64,000 nucleotides of DNA from Calothrix sp. FI2-JRJ7 (GCA_019359675.1 JAHHGX010000070.1:142178-206177), one strand, 5' to 3'. Shown: positions 17,819 through 27,317, counted from the stretch's first letter. Made by a program: numbers and translations. Notes: generated from the sequence alone by a model not told the origin.

Positions 17819-18658
17819 ATGATTAACAGTTTTGCTGCCGCGACTGCTTCAAGAACCCTTAAGGTAGGGGGAATTATCCTACTTTTGTCTTTTCTTATTG
17901 ACTTTATAATTTTGCTGTTTCCTTTTCAGCCAACTGATAGAGGTTGGCAAATTGGTTTGGCTACTGCTTTAGTAGACCGAGGTATTGTGCCTATGGTCGG
18001 TTTAGGATTATTAATTGCAGGATATTGGGCAGATAGCTTTGAAGGTGATGAAAGATTTGGCGGTTTTGACTTGAGATTACCCGCATTTGTTTTATCTAGT
18101 ATTTTAGGCTTGATGTTTTTGCTGATTTTTCCTTTGCACTTAAATAACGTTCGTCAAGCTAGCGCACAAACCGTTGAGCAAATTGGCAGACAAGCTGAAC
18201 AGCAAGAAACCCGACTTAACAACCAATTATCTCAGGTTCAAGCTCAGTTAGGTAACGACCAAGTTAAAGCTGAACTTGAAAAACAAAAAGCTCAAACCAA
18301 AGCACAGTTAAACGACATTCTTAAAGACGAGCAGAAATTTAAGCAAGCACAAGAAAATCCAAATGTTCCTCCTGCTGTAAAAGATGTGCTTAAAAAAGCT
18401 AAGACAGACCCCAAAGTACTTGATGACTTTATCGCTTCACAAAGCGACCCTCAAAAGCTTGCAGACCAACAAAAGCGTCAGATTCGTGAGCAAAAAGAAA
18501 GTGCCGAAAAACAAGCTAAAGACCAAGCTTGGAAATCTGGTTTACGTATTGGTATGAGCAGCTTGTTACTTTCTATTGGTTACATCATTATCGGTTGGAC
18601 TGGTATGAGAAGCATGGGTATGGGACAAGGTAGCGCCAAAAAAGCTACTGCAAGATAA
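17819..18658 (+). CDS. HpsJ-like membrane protein
   Basis: 279 residues with three N-terminal hydrophobic helices (about 16-38, 56-75 and 91-110), a long Gln/Lys/Glu-rich coiled-coil region (about 115-245; AQTVEQIGRQAEQQ, QKAQTKAQLNDILKD) and a fourth helix near the end (IGMSSLLLSIGYIIIGW). This plan matches the HpsJ family, named from the hormogonium polysaccharide locus, some members of which are associated with cyanobacterial exosortases. Two proteins with PEP-CTERM-like tails are encoded elsewhere in the window, but no exosortase is seen. The assignment relies on topology and local context rather than a diagnostic motif. Confidence 0.6.
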   Translation: MINSFAAATASRTLKVGGIILLLSFLIDFIILLFPFQPTDRGWQIGLATALVDRGIVPMVGLGLLIAGYWADSFEGDERFGGFDLRLPAFVLSSILGLMFLLIFPLHLNNVRQASAQTVEQIGRQAEQQETRLNNQLSQVQAQLGNDQVKAELEKQKAQTKAQLNDILKDEQKFKQAQENPNVPPAVKDVLKKAKTDPKVLDDFIASQSDPQKLADQQKRQIREQKESAEKQAKDQAWKSGLRIGMSSLLLSIGYIIIGWTGMRSMGMGQGSAKKATAR

Positions 18659-18666
18659 TTAAATAG

Positions 18667-18720
18667 AGTTAGGAGTTAGGAGTTAAGAGTATATTATTTA
18701 ACTCATAACTCATAACTTTT
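18667..18720. repeat. Short tandem heptamer repeats (STRR-like)
   Basis: AGTTAGG/AGTTAAG-type units in tandem, followed by AACTCATAACTCATAAC in the opposite sense. Similar GTTAGGA heptamer runs occur at 29311-29337 and 37167-37184. They belong to the short tandemly repeated sequences common in filamentous cyanobacteria. Confidence 0.6.
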
Positions 18721-18775
18721 AAGTTTTTAGTTCTATTTGATACAATAAACTAAATTTTTCCACGACGTAACAATA

Positions 18776-19639
18776 ATGATATCCATTTACATATTGACTT
18801 ATAACGAAGAATTAGATATTGCTGCTTGTATCGAGTCAGCAATGCTTTCGGATGACATTATCGTCGTGGATTCCTGTAGCAGTGACCATACCGTCGAAAT
18901 TGCTAATCGCTACAGAGTGCGTGTCGTTGAACACGCTTTTGAAAGCCACGGGCGCCAGCGAACTTGGATGCTCGAAAATATACAGCCCAAATACGAATGG
19001 GTATATATACTCGAAGCTGATGAGCGCATGACACCAGAATTATTTGCCGAATGCGTCGAAGCAAGCAAATCTAATTCAGAATATATAGGTTACTATGTAG
19101 CGGAACGAGTCATGTTCATGAATACATGGATTCGTCGTAGTACTCAATATCCACGCTATCAACTGCGATTATTCCGTCATGGTAAAGTTTGGTTTAGTGA
19201 CTACGGTCATACCGAACGCGAAGTCTGTGACGGCGCCACTAGTTTTTTGAAAGAAACTTACCCACATTATACTTCCGGCAAAGGATTAAGTCGTTGGATT
19301 GATAAACACAACCGCTATTCTACCGACGAAGCCAAAGAAACAGTAAATCAACTCCAACACGGTAGCGTCAAATGGCGAGACTTATTTCTCGGTCAATCTG
19401 AAGTTGAACGGCGCCGCGCACTTAAAGATTTATCATTACGCTTACCTGGGCGCCCTATTATTCGTTTTATTTATATGTACTTTTTACTCGGTGGCTGTCT
19501 AGATGGACGCGCCGGTTTCGCTTGGTGTACACTACAAGCATTTTACGAATATCTCATTTTACTCAAAGTCTGGGAAATCAAAAACACGGCGCCTGCCGAT
19601 GTCGAACCCAAAACCCTAGAACCACTTAACAAACTGTAG
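18776..19639 (+). CDS. Family 2 glycosyltransferase, WaaE/KdtX-like
   Basis: 287 residues. MISIYILTYNEELDIAAC, IIVVDSCSSDHT and WVYILEADERMTPEL (DxD-equivalent EADE at about residues 80-83) define the LPS beta-1,4-glucosyltransferase-like group of GT2. The C-terminal SLRLPGRPIIRFIYMYFLLG and GRAGFAWCTLQAFYEYL blocks are conserved in that group and probably anchor the enzyme at the membrane. It follows the HpsJ-like gene by 117 bases, so it may be part of the polysaccharide gene set. Its TAG stop forms the first bases of a GGTTG...CAACC repeat (19637-19670). Confidence 0.82.
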   Translation: MISIYILTYNEELDIAACIESAMLSDDIIVVDSCSSDHTVEIANRYRVRVVEHAFESHGRQRTWMLENIQPKYEWVYILEADERMTPELFAECVEASKSNSEYIGYYVAERVMFMNTWIRRSTQYPRYQLRLFRHGKVWFSDYGHTEREVCDGATSFLKETYPHYTSGKGLSRWIDKHNRYSTDEAKETVNQLQHGSVKWRDLFLGQSEVERRRALKDLSLRLPGRPIIRFIYMYFLLGGCLDGRAGFAWCTLQAFYEYLILLKVWEIKNTAPADVEPKTLEPLNKL

Positions 19640-19670
19640 GTTGTGGGTTCCGCGCTCGCGCGCAACCCAA
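19637..19670. repeat. Inverted repeat starting at the stop codon of the GT2 gene
   Basis: TAGGTTGTGGGTT and AACCCAACA flank a CCGCGCTCGCGCGC core. The TAG is the stop codon of the upstream gene. It is related to the elements at 12217 and 42450. Confidence 0.6.
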
Positions 19671-19830
19671 CACAATCCCAATATAAAATTAAATAAGTGC
19701 CATTAATCCCACAGTGGCAAGCTATAGCCATGCAAAACTGGCAATGTACACAACCCGTGTAAATATGAACACTAAACTTGTTGAGTCACTAGTGCAGGTC
19801 ATCCAAAGATAGGATGACGAAGAACGGCGA

Positions 19831-20112
19831 ATGCTAGAAAAAAATTTATCTACCCACAGTATTGAAACGGCGCCGAGTAGTCAAAATAAGCACGATGTTG
19901 CATTAAAACAAGCAAGCACAGAAGCTACTTTTGAAAGGCTTGTTAACCAATGGCGTGACGAAAATCATGGTATATCATCTACTCACCAACTATCAATGCA
20001 TCCCGCATATCAAGAAATTATTAGCATGGGTGAAGAAGCCGTGCCATTGTTACTAAAGGAATTAGAGAAAAAATCCGGACAATGGTTTGTGTACTACAAG
20101 ATGGCAGTGTAA
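19831..20112 (+). CDS. Small HEAT-like hypothetical protein, apparently truncated
   Basis: 93 residues. The middle, ATFERLVNQWRDE and HPAYQEIISMGEEAVPLLL, matches a widespread small bacterial family in which the sequence continues KELE..PGHWFWALKAITG and about 30 more residues. Here it breaks off after SGQWF with an unrelated tail VYYKMAV and a stop. I see no continuation of the family in the other frames downstream. It is therefore probably a 3'-truncated copy. Function unknown; these proteins are often linked to toxin-antitoxin-like loci, but no partner is visible. Confidence 0.55.
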   Translation: MLEKNLSTHSIETAPSSQNKHDVALKQASTEATFERLVNQWRDENHGISSTHQLSMHPAYQEIISMGEEAVPLLLKELEKKSGQWFVYYKMAV

Positions 20113-20454
20113 TATAAATTAATATTTAGATTAAATTTTCTTATCTTTATCAGAATTGCGGCGCCTGTATTGCCTAAAGATACCTGTATAAGGCGGCTAT
20201 CATCCTGATAAGTTCGGCATTCCGGCAGAATCTAATTTGGCACGGTAATATTAGAATAAATATTAAAACTTGCAACATTCAGTTACAAGGTTAAAAAATA
20301 TTGGCATCTGACAGGTAACTGCTGTAACCTTCAGTGGTTAGCGAGAGTAACAAACGGCTTCTAGGCATCTCTAAGAAGCAGTAAGCACACGAGTAACATC
20401 CTCATAAGTTTGTTGAAAGCGCGTAGATGGCTTCCATACGCGCGCATTGGTTGT
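20113..20454. other. Intergenic region upstream of the DUF502 gene
   Basis: About 340 bases with one GGCGCC site (20160) and no gene or clear RNA structure that I can name. It presumably contains the promoter for DUF502-nusB-ftsY. Confidence 0.4.
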
Positions 20455-21210
20455 ATGAGTACCTATATAAAAAGTTCTACTAGCCTAAACAAGGAGAGTC
20501 GGGGATTGGTAATCGAACGCTTAAAGCAGGATTTAAAGAATGACTTGATTGCTGGGTTGCTGGTTGTCATACCTCTAGCAACTACAATCTGGCTGACGAT
20601 TACCATTGCTAACTGGGTAATTGACTTTCTCACGCGGGTACCCAAGCAACTTAATCCTTTTGATGGGCTGCACCCTATTTTAGTTAATTTACTTAATATT
20701 TTGGTGGGCTTTGCCGTTCCACTATTAGGTATTCTTTTAATCGGGTTAATGGCTCGTAACATCGCTGGACGCTGGTTGCTTGATTTTGGTGAGCAAACAG
20801 TACAAGCGATTCCTTTAGCTGGACAGGTTTATAAAACTCTTAAGCAAATTCTTGAAACTTTATTCAAAGACTCAAATGGTAAGTTTCGGCGAGTGGTTTT
20901 GGTAGAATATCCCAGACGTGGTGTTTGGTCTGTCGGATTTGTAACAGGCGCCATTAGCAACGAAATCCAAGCGCAAATGCCACAACCAGTATTAAGTGTT
21001 TTTGTGCCCACTACTCCAAACCCAACCACAGGATGGTATGCTGTAGTACCTGAGAAAGAAGTTGTTAATCTATCAATATCAATCGAAGATGCCTTTAAAA
21101 TTATAGTTTCAGGCGGTATAGTTGCCCCAAATACCCCTATACCCTCACTTGTAATGGCGGAGCGTAAAGTCGAAATTCCTTCTTCGGAGTCACGGCAGAT
21201 AATACCGTAA
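20455..21210 (+). CDS. DUF502 family membrane protein
   Basis: About 251 residues. Two hydrophobic segments (IAGLLVVIPLATTIWLTITI and LVGFAVPLLGILLIGLMA) precede GEQTVQAIPLAGQVYKTLKQ and VEYPRRGVWSVGFVTG, the signature stretches of DUF502. The C-terminal half holds PTTPNPTTGWYAVVPEKEV, also conserved. Function is unknown, though relatives are inner-membrane proteins. The ATG at 20455 fits the family better than the TTG at 20410. It lies 47 bases upstream of nusB, and the pair is probably co-transcribed. Confidence 0.88.
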   Translation: MSTYIKSSTSLNKESRGLVIERLKQDLKNDLIAGLLVVIPLATTIWLTITIANWVIDFLTRVPKQLNPFDGLHPILVNLLNILVGFAVPLLGILLIGLMARNIAGRWLLDFGEQTVQAIPLAGQVYKTLKQILETLFKDSNGKFRRVVLVEYPRRGVWSVGFVTGAISNEIQAQMPQPVLSVFVPTTPNPTTGWYAVVPEKEVVNLSISIEDAFKIIVSGGIVAPNTPIPSLVMAERKVEIPSSESRQIIP

Positions 21211-21257
21211 GGGTTTCTATTATTTAATCTATCTAAAATCCATTCATAAAAAAAAGT

Positions 21258-21911
21258 ATGCAAGAGCGTAAACCTCGTCAAATTGCGCGTGAACTGGCAC
21301 TCCTATGTTTGAGTCAGTTACCCACCAATCCTAAAAAGCTAAACGAAGAACACTTACCGAAACTTGTACTTGCCGCTGTTCGTACCCTCCGCTCTGAAGT
21401 TCAAGATACCCTTGATAATGCCGCAGGTGAGTTACAGCGTAGTAATGACAGGTTACTTACTAGCGAAACACGTGCTAGCGATTTAAACACCGCGCGCACT
21501 ATGCTCAAAGAAGCTGTTACTTATGCCCAAAAGGCAGTTAACCAGCTAGGTGCTGCCATTGAGTTTCCCGAATTAATTCAACTTGCTAACCAGGACAAGG
21601 ATGTTGCACGCTATGCAATTGATATTGTTCGCACTGTAAATGAGAATCAAACTCTTATTGATGGAGAGATTTCTCAGGCATTGGTAGATTGGCAAGTTAA
21701 TCGTCTCGCCCAAATTGACCGTGATATTTTACGTATTGCGGTGGCTGAAATGTTATTTTTACAGCTTGATGAACGTATGGCTATTAATGAAGCTGTAGAG
21801 TTGGCAAAGCGGTATAGTGAAGCTGATGGGCACAGGTTTATTAATGGAGTTCTACGTAGGGTTACTGAGAGTAAGAGTGAATTGAGTTTGCAAAAAATAA
21901 AAGGCAGGTAA
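21258..21911 (+). CDS. nusB: Transcription antitermination factor NusB
   Basis: 217 residues, longer than the roughly 140 of enteric NusB because of an inserted helical segment (about residues 50-110), which is usual in cyanobacteria. The N-terminal [15 protein letters not shown] and the C-terminal [14 protein letters not shown]...[16 protein letters not shown] and FINGVLRRV are classic NusB motifs. NusB binds boxA RNA with S10 in rRNA antitermination complexes in the cytoplasm. It lies between DUF502 and ftsY, a neighbourhood common in cyanobacteria. Confidence 0.95.
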   Translation: MQERKPRQIARELALLCLSQLPTNPKKLNEEHLPKLVLAAVRTLRSEVQDTLDNAAGELQRSNDRLLTSETRASDLNTARTMLKEAVTYAQKAVNQLGAAIEFPELIQLANQDKDVARYAIDIVRTVNENQTLIDGEISQALVDWQVNRLAQIDRDILRIAVAEMLFLQLDERMAINEAVELAKRYSEADGHRFINGVLRRVTESKSELSLQKIKGR

Positions 21912-21965
21912 TTTTGCAACGGATGTAAGGGATGGGTTACTGGTTTGTTTTGGGATTGTATGTTG

Positions 21966-22025
21966 GGTGGGGCGGGTTTACATATATCCTTAGTAATTGA
22001 AAATTTAGGTTAACCTGCCCCCACG
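21966..22025. repeat. Inverted repeat GGGGCGGGTTTA, copy 2
   Basis: GGTGGGGCGGGTTTA (from 21966) pairs with GGTTAACCTGCCCCCACG (to about 22025). The ATATCCT middle is shared with the copy at 16937-16992. It ends 23 bases upstream of the ftsY ATG. Confidence 0.7.
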
Positions 22026-22048
22026 AAACCCATATTTTTGTAATCACA

Positions 22049-23584
22049 ATGGCTTTTAATTGGTTCCGTCGTCAACATAACGAATCTTCTAATTCTCCTG
22101 CTCTTGAAGAAAAAACTGAGCAGTCTCAAGTTGAGGCGCCTTCTACTACACCCGATGCGGCGCCTACTACTGCACCCGATGCTTCTGACCTGCTGGCATT
22201 TGCTAAGGCTGCTTATAAGAATATTCAGCAAAAGCAACAAGATGCTCCTATAGAAACTGAGGCTGTGACTGAAGCTGTCACTGAGGCGGCTGTCACTGAA
22301 GAACAGAAAATTGAAGAAGTTGTTGAAGAAACTATTGAAGAGCCTGTAGTAGAATCAACAGTTGACACTGTTGATTCTACTGGATTGGTGAATGCGGAAG
22401 CCAACAATTTATCTTTTATCGAACGTGCAGCAGCAGAAAGAGAAGCTAGACAACAACGGTTGATGCAAAGCGCCATTGATGTTCCGGTGCCACAAGCAGA
22501 AATAACAAATGTAAATGTAGTATCTGATACAAGTGATATTGAAACTGAGGAAACATTAGATTTCGATTCAGATTTAGAGTTTGATGACGGGTTTGTGTGG
22601 TCGGCAGAAGTTCTTGCGGCACAAGGTCGGCGCCCAGAAGATGTATCTATAGAAGAAATAAATTGGCTTAAAAAGCTGCGACGGGGTTTGAGTAAAACTC
22701 GTCGTAATATAGTCAATCAATTAAAGGCGATTGTTGGCAAGGGTCCACTAAACCAAGCTGCGGTTACAGAAATTGAAGCACTGCTTTTACAAGCTGATGT
22801 TGGTGTCGAAGCAACTGACTATATTATTGAGGCTTTACAAAGTAAATTACGCTCGGAAGCGCTTCCTGCTGATGCTGCTATTGCATATCTCAAGACTATC
22901 CTTAAGGATATGCTCGAAGCTCCTATTCAAAAATCTCAAAAAACTGTCTTCGCTCCAGAAAAGGACACTCTCAATATTTGGCTCATGACTGGTGTTAATG
23001 GCGCCGGTAAAACTACAACTATTGGTAAGCTTGCTCATTTATCCCAAAAATCAGGCTACCGCACTTTGATTGGCGCCGCTGATACTTTCCGTGCTGCTGC
23101 TGTTGAACAAGTCAAAGTTTGGGGTAGACGTAGTAATGTTGAAGTCATTTCAAATCCGGGTAAAAATACAGACCCAGCAGCTGTGGTGTTCGACGCAATA
23201 ACGGCTGCAAATGCTCGTAATACAGAATTACTGTTAGTAGATACCGCAGGACGCTTGCAAAATAAGAAAAATTTGATGGATGAACTCAGTAAAGTCCGTC
23301 GCATTATCGATAAAAAAGCCCCCACAGCTAAAGTAGAATCACTGTTGGTGCTTGATGCAACGTTAGGTCAAAATGGTTTGCGGCAAGCTGAGGTTTTTTC
23401 CCAAGCTGCACAGTTAAGTGGTGTAGTTTTAACTAAACTTGATGGTACTGCTAAAGGTGGTGTTGCACTTGCTGTTGTAAAGCAGTTGGGTCTACCAATT
23501 CGATTTGTTGGCGCCGGTGAAGGTATAGAAGACCTACGTCCTTTCTCTAGCTACGAATTTGTCGAAGCTTTACTTAGTAACTAA
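22049..23584 (+). CDS. ftsY: Signal recognition particle receptor FtsY
   Basis: 511 residues. The first about 190 are an acidic Glu/Thr/Val-rich A domain with little conservation. The N domain follows (KLRRGLSKTRRNIVNQL), then the GTPase with G1 GVNGAGKTTTIGKLA (about 315), RAAAVEQVKVW, G3 DTAGR (about 398), LDATLGQNG and G4 TKLDGTAKGG (about 462). FtsY receives SRP-ribosome complexes and delivers membrane proteins to the translocon. Neighbours nusB and a SpoIIE-type phosphatase agree with the usual cyanobacterial gene order. Confidence 0.96.
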   Translation: MAFNWFRRQHNESSNSPALEEKTEQSQVEAPSTTPDAAPTTAPDASDLLAFAKAAYKNIQQKQQDAPIETEAVTEAVTEAAVTEEQKIEEVVEETIEEPVVESTVDTVDSTGLVNAEANNLSFIERAAAEREARQQRLMQSAIDVPVPQAEITNVNVVSDTSDIETEETLDFDSDLEFDDGFVWSAEVLAAQGRRPEDVSIEEINWLKKLRRGLSKTRRNIVNQLKAIVGKGPLNQAAVTEIEALLLQADVGVEATDYIIEALQSKLRSEALPADAAIAYLKTILKDMLEAPIQKSQKTVFAPEKDTLNIWLMTGVNGAGKTTTIGKLAHLSQKSGYRTLIGAADTFRAAAVEQVKVWGRRSNVEVISNPGKNTDPAAVVFDAITAANARNTELLLVDTAGRLQNKKNLMDELSKVRRIIDKKAPTAKVESLLVLDATLGQNGLRQAEVFSQAAQLSGVVLTKLDGTAKGGVALAVVKQLGLPIRFVGAGEGIEDLRPFSSYEFVEALLSN

Positions 23585-24250
23585 GATGTAACAGTATACC
23601 AAACAGCCATTCTATTAGTGGAGAGTTAGAATTTATTAAAAATTCAAAACTTCCTAAAACTAATTATTTAAAAATGCGCTTGAGCTGCTATCATCAGTTG
23701 CATCCTGAAAATCTAGCATGAATAGGCGCCATATTTCATTGAGAGATAGCGTCTTGAGTCCCACTATGGCTACATCATTGACTTCTTAATATTCTCTAGC
23801 TAATAAATTAAAGGTTGTAATTTATGTTCAAATGTAACTATTCACATGAAACTGTTCAAATAAAAGTAAAGTGCCGGGAAATAAAATGTTTTTGACAAAT
23901 CCTCTTACCCCCTATACCTCTAACCCCTTGGTCAAAAATAGTTAACATACCGAATAAGTGATGAAGGTTCTATGAATTGTCTACCTTTGGATACATGATG
24001 TATTTATCAGGTTATGAGATTATTAATAACCTTCAGTACGTAGTAGAAAATACTGTTGTAATCAAGCTAATTAAGTAACAACTACTAAAAATATGGTAAA
24101 TCAAATTCGTTATATTAAGAAATTTAATTATACAATGAAATACTTATAAAGTTTTTATCCTACGTCATAATACGCTTGCTAAAATTACAAGCTTTGCCCC
24201 AATATGGTGTAGCAATACCAAGCTAAAAGTTTAAACGATAATAAACACCT
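23585..24250. other. Intergenic region between ftsY and the phosphatase gene
   Basis: About 665 AT-rich bases with one GGCGCC at 23725. No gene, no named RNA and no strong hairpin recognised. It probably contains the promoter of the phosphatase gene. Confidence 0.4.
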
Positions 24251-25669
24251 GTGCCTCAACCACCTTCTCAACCAACTAACAGTAATACCAGCACTACGAC
24301 TGATGTCACTCCAGTGGTAGCGCTGAAAGAACTTGTGGCAAGGCTGCATCGCGAGCAAAATAAAATTCAAGACTTGCTTAGTTCGTTGGGATTTGCCCTT
24401 AGAAGCTTTAACAATTTAAATCAGTTTTTAGAGTTAATTCCACTGATGGCAACGCGAGTCACTGACGCTGATGGTAGTGCCTTATTTCTCTACAAACCAA
24501 ATGGACAAGTGCGGTTAGAGCAATTGCATTGGCAAGATAGTCTTCAGCGTAAAAATATTCGTAAAGCGCTCGAAACAGCCAGTAGCCAAATTACTTTATT
24601 AGCAAATGCTGTACCCCTAACAGCTACAACAGGGATGTTAGATGACCAAATGCATCGCTGTTTGGGTCCTGGTGTACAAATATTTGGTACCGCTATCCTC
24701 GTCAAACATAATGAACGTGGATGGTTATATGTATTAAGTCGTGACCCAGATTACACTTGGACAGAAACACGTCAAAAGCTAGTTCGTTTAGTAGCTGACC
24801 AAACCGCAGTTGCGATTGAAAACGATGAATTAGGTGTTGAATTACGTAAAAAAGAACGTTTAGACCAAGAACTTGAAATTGGCGCCGAAATTCAAAGGCG
24901 CCTACTACCCCGTCAATGTCCTACAATACCAGGGTTAGCTTTAGCTGCACGTTGTAAACCCGCTAACCGTGTAGGTGGAGATTACTACGACTTTATTCCA
25001 ACCAACCATAACCAAATTCAACCAAGCGGAAAAAATACCGTAATAAGTACTTCAGTACTTAACGACGAAGACAACAATGGACGTTGGGGGGTAGTAGTTG
25101 GTGACGTAATGGGTAAAGGAGTTCCCGCAGGGTTAATTATGACAATGATGCGGGGGATGTTACGCGGTGAAGTATTACACGGTCATCCACCCAAACGAAT
25201 ATTACAAAACTTAAATCGCGTCATGTACGCCGATTTAGAAAACTCCAATAGATTTGTCACGCTTTTTTATTCAGAATTTGAACCAGAAACGCGAACTTTA
25301 TATTTTAGTAACGCTGCTCACAACCCCCCATTATGGTGGCACGCTGCAACCAGAACAATAACGCGCTTAGACACTTTGGGAATGTTAATTGGTTTAGATG
25401 CTAATAGCCAATACGAAGATGGTGAAGCACAGTTAGAACCTGGTGACGTTGTAATTTATTATACCGATGGGTTAACAGATGCCGCTTCAGCCAGTGGCGA
25501 TAGATTTGACGAAGACAACTTAATTAAAGCATTTAATACAGCCTGCCGCATTTATAGCGAACCCCAAGAAATACTAGATTATATGTTTGATACAGTACAC
25601 GAATTTATTGGCGCCGATAAACAAAACATCGACGACATGACACTAGTAGTCTTACAAATAAGAGAATAA
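24251..25669 (+). CDS. GAF-domain PP2C/SpoIIE-type serine phosphatase (RsbU-like)
   Basis: 472 residues starting with GTG. After a Thr/Pro-rich start, a GAF domain spans about residues 45-200 (MATRVTDADGSALFLYKP, LVADQTAVAIENDEL). A short linker helix leads to the SpoIIE/PP2C catalytic domain: EIQRRLLPRQCP, RVGGDYYDF with metal-binding aspartate, VVGDVMGKGVPAGLIM, NAAHNPPLW, YYTDGLTDA and DDMTLVVLQ. Such enzymes dephosphorylate anti-sigma antagonist proteins in partner-switching pathways. The signal sensed by the GAF domain is unknown. No anti-sigma partner gene lies nearby. A hairpin repeat begins two bases after the stop. Confidence 0.9.
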   Translation: MPQPPSQPTNSNTSTTTDVTPVVALKELVARLHREQNKIQDLLSSLGFALRSFNNLNQFLELIPLMATRVTDADGSALFLYKPNGQVRLEQLHWQDSLQRKNIRKALETASSQITLLANAVPLTATTGMLDDQMHRCLGPGVQIFGTAILVKHNERGWLYVLSRDPDYTWTETRQKLVRLVADQTAVAIENDELGVELRKKERLDQELEIGAEIQRRLLPRQCPTIPGLALAARCKPANRVGGDYYDFIPTNHNQIQPSGKNTVISTSVLNDEDNNGRWGVVVGDVMGKGVPAGLIMTMMRGMLRGEVLHGHPPKRILQNLNRVMYADLENSNRFVTLFYSEFEPETRTLYFSNAAHNPPLWWHAATRTITRLDTLGMLIGLDANSQYEDGEAQLEPGDVVIYYTDGLTDAASASGDRFDEDNLIKAFNTACRIYSEPQEILDYMFDTVHEFIGADKQNIDDMTLVVLQIRE

Positions 25670-25670
25670 G

Positions 25671-25735
25671 TAGGGTGCGTGACGCTATAACAATCGCGGA
25701 ATAAAACCAATAACCTGGTAGCGTCACGCACCTTA
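25671..25735. repeat. 65-bp hairpin repeat, GGTGCGTGACGC type
   Basis: Arms TAGGGTGCGTGACGCTA and TAGCGTCACGCACCTTA enclose about 31 bases. A near-identical element with the same internal CGGAATAAAAC/TGAAATAAAAC motif is at 37102-37166. It lies directly behind the phosphatase stop codon and could also act as a terminator. Confidence 0.8.
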
Positions 25736-25796
25736 CTTACTTGAAATGTAAAGGCGCCTGATTTTTATAGGAATGGCGCTTACTTAACGTATTAAT

Positions 25797-25860
25797 GGTG
25801 CGTGAAAGCACTGTATTTTGCGTTACATTGATTGATAGTAATAGCTTTCACGCACCCTAC
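25797..25860. repeat. Hairpin repeat, GGTGCGTGAAAGC type
   Basis: Arms GGTGCGTGAAAGC and GCTTTCACGCACCCTAC. The same arms are found at 57642-57707. Compared with the copies at 25671 and 37102, the arms read AAGC/GCTT instead of CGCT/AGCG, so the pairing is preserved by compensating changes. Confidence 0.8.
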
Positions 25861-25863
25861 CTC

Positions 25864-26853
25864 TTAAAAGACGATTGTCCAACCTTCTTTGCTAACTTTG
25901 TCTTTGGTGTAGGAAACACCGTCTATTTTTAGACCACCGTTATCGAGAAGGGTAATAATACCACCTTCGTTGTCTAGGTTGATTTTGTTACTTAAAGTCA
26001 CTTTTAAAACTTCACCTGGATTGATGGTACCAGTGAGCGGGAATTTAGATTTCAATTTGTCAGCTATTGCCCATCCCGTTAAATCAACTGGTTCCGGTGA
26101 AGTATTAAGTAAAGTAACAGTTTCTTGATTTGTGTCCTTACCTACAGGGTTTACCATTGCAGCAACAATGCGAATTGCTGCGGTTGTTTCTGGTATAAGT
26201 GTATCGATACGGTTTCCGGTTGTATCGTCGGTATGGAAAGATTGCGATTGGAAAGCTAGAAAAATTCCCACCCATGTCGAACGTGATGGATAGTGTATTA
26301 ATAGTCCTCCGTCTTGCCAAACTCCATTATCTCGTTGGAATTTGCCATCATTACCCTGGTTCATATGGATATCGTGGATACCGTTACCAGGAAGGAAACC
26401 AAAATATTTGTCTTTAACGTCGGTTTCTGGACCCCATCTTTCTCCAAAAGCGTATATTGCAGTGTCTTCACTTTCTACTGCACGGTTAATATATAACTCG
26501 ATTAATTCGTTTAAGTCATTATCTGGACCAGGAACATTGTGTGGTAAAGGTTTCATTTGCGTTGTGTCAAACAAGTTCCCCCGGATAAAGTCCAACGCTA
26601 GTCCACCTGGTTTTCTTGAAAGTTCATGAAACCCATTATCTAGTTCAACCAGTCCTTTAATAATCGGATGGTTGAAGTTTTCATCTACGTAATAAAATAA
26701 TTCTGATGGCGCCAGTTTTGATTTGACGTTGATGGCAATACGATATTTGGTGTCTCCATCACTTAGAAGTACTTGGTAATGGGGTGTTTGTCCTTCACCC
26801 AGCTTACGGTCAACAACACGACCTTTCAGTACACCATAATTCTTTAAAGGCAT
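25864..26853 (-). CDS. DUF2278 (YukJ-like) protein with C-terminal lamin-tail domain
   Basis: 329 residues. MPLKNYGVLKGRVVDRKLG, HYQVLLSDGDTKYRIAINV and YFGFLPGNGIHDIHMNQGN are typical of DUF2278. From about residue 235 a small beta domain follows (VTLLNTSPEPVDLTGWAI, LPLTG-like turns, DGVSYTKDKV), which resembles a lamin tail domain, often linked to secreted or nucleic-acid-binding proteins. No signal peptide is visible. A good ribosome binding site (AGGAG) precedes the ATG. Function is unknown. Neighbouring genes are unrelated. Confidence 0.85.
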   Translation of the reverse strand: MPLKNYGVLKGRVVDRKLGEGQTPHYQVLLSDGDTKYRIAINVKSKLAPSELFYYVDENFNHPIIKGLVELDNGFHELSRKPGGLALDFIRGNLFDTTQMKPLPHNVPGPDNDLNELIELYINRAVESEDTAIYAFGERWGPETDVKDKYFGFLPGNGIHDIHMNQGNDGKFQRDNGVWQDGGLLIHYPSRSTWVGIFLAFQSQSFHTDDTTGNRIDTLIPETTAAIRIVAAMVNPVGKDTNQETVTLLNTSPEPVDLTGWAIADKLKSKFPLTGTINPGEVLKVTLSNKINLDNEGGIITLLDNGGLKIDGVSYTKDKVSKEGWTIVF

Positions 26854-27317
26854 TTAAGTCTCCTACACAATGTTTTACTTGTATTTAATTTGACTTATTC
26901 CTCAACCGTAATTGTAAGGTAATTTATTAATCACCTCATAACTAGTTATGTAAATTACATCTACGCCTAACAAGCCTACAAAACAAGCACACACAAATGT
27001 GTTTGCTATCCTACCAAAGGGTTTTATATTTAACCTTTGCCATAATGGCACATGTTTTTTAATTTGACCAAAATTAAATTCGATTTTCCAAATAACGACC
27101 AATAAATATACAGTGATTATTCTGATATATAGGAGCTTATTTTTACTCAGTATTTCCTAAATCAGACGTTTGCATCAAGAAATTTATCTATTTGTGAAGT
27201 AAAAAATAAACTATGCAAATTCTTTGTTAGTAAATTAGAGTAAGTTTGTATCACTCTTGTGGGATGTCAGGGGAGGGCAGGGATGCCGAATGTTAATCAA
27301 TTTTGGTTAAATAAAGT
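26854..27317. other. Intergenic region, AT-rich
   Basis: About 460 bases between two minus-strand genes. It must hold the promoter of the DUF2278 gene. No repeat of the families seen elsewhere and no GGCGCC site is present. I recognise nothing else. Confidence 0.4.

Noticed and set aside
20113..20454. A riboswitch or small RNA upstream of the DUF502 gene
   Set aside because: Some short inverted pieces are present but no conserved riboswitch core could be recognised, so no RNA is claimed.
22225..22716. 163-residue minus-strand frame opposite the acidic domain of ftsY
   Set aside because: Its Ser/Thr/Val-rich composition is the mirror of GAA/GTT-type codons in the FtsY A domain; no independent evidence for a gene.
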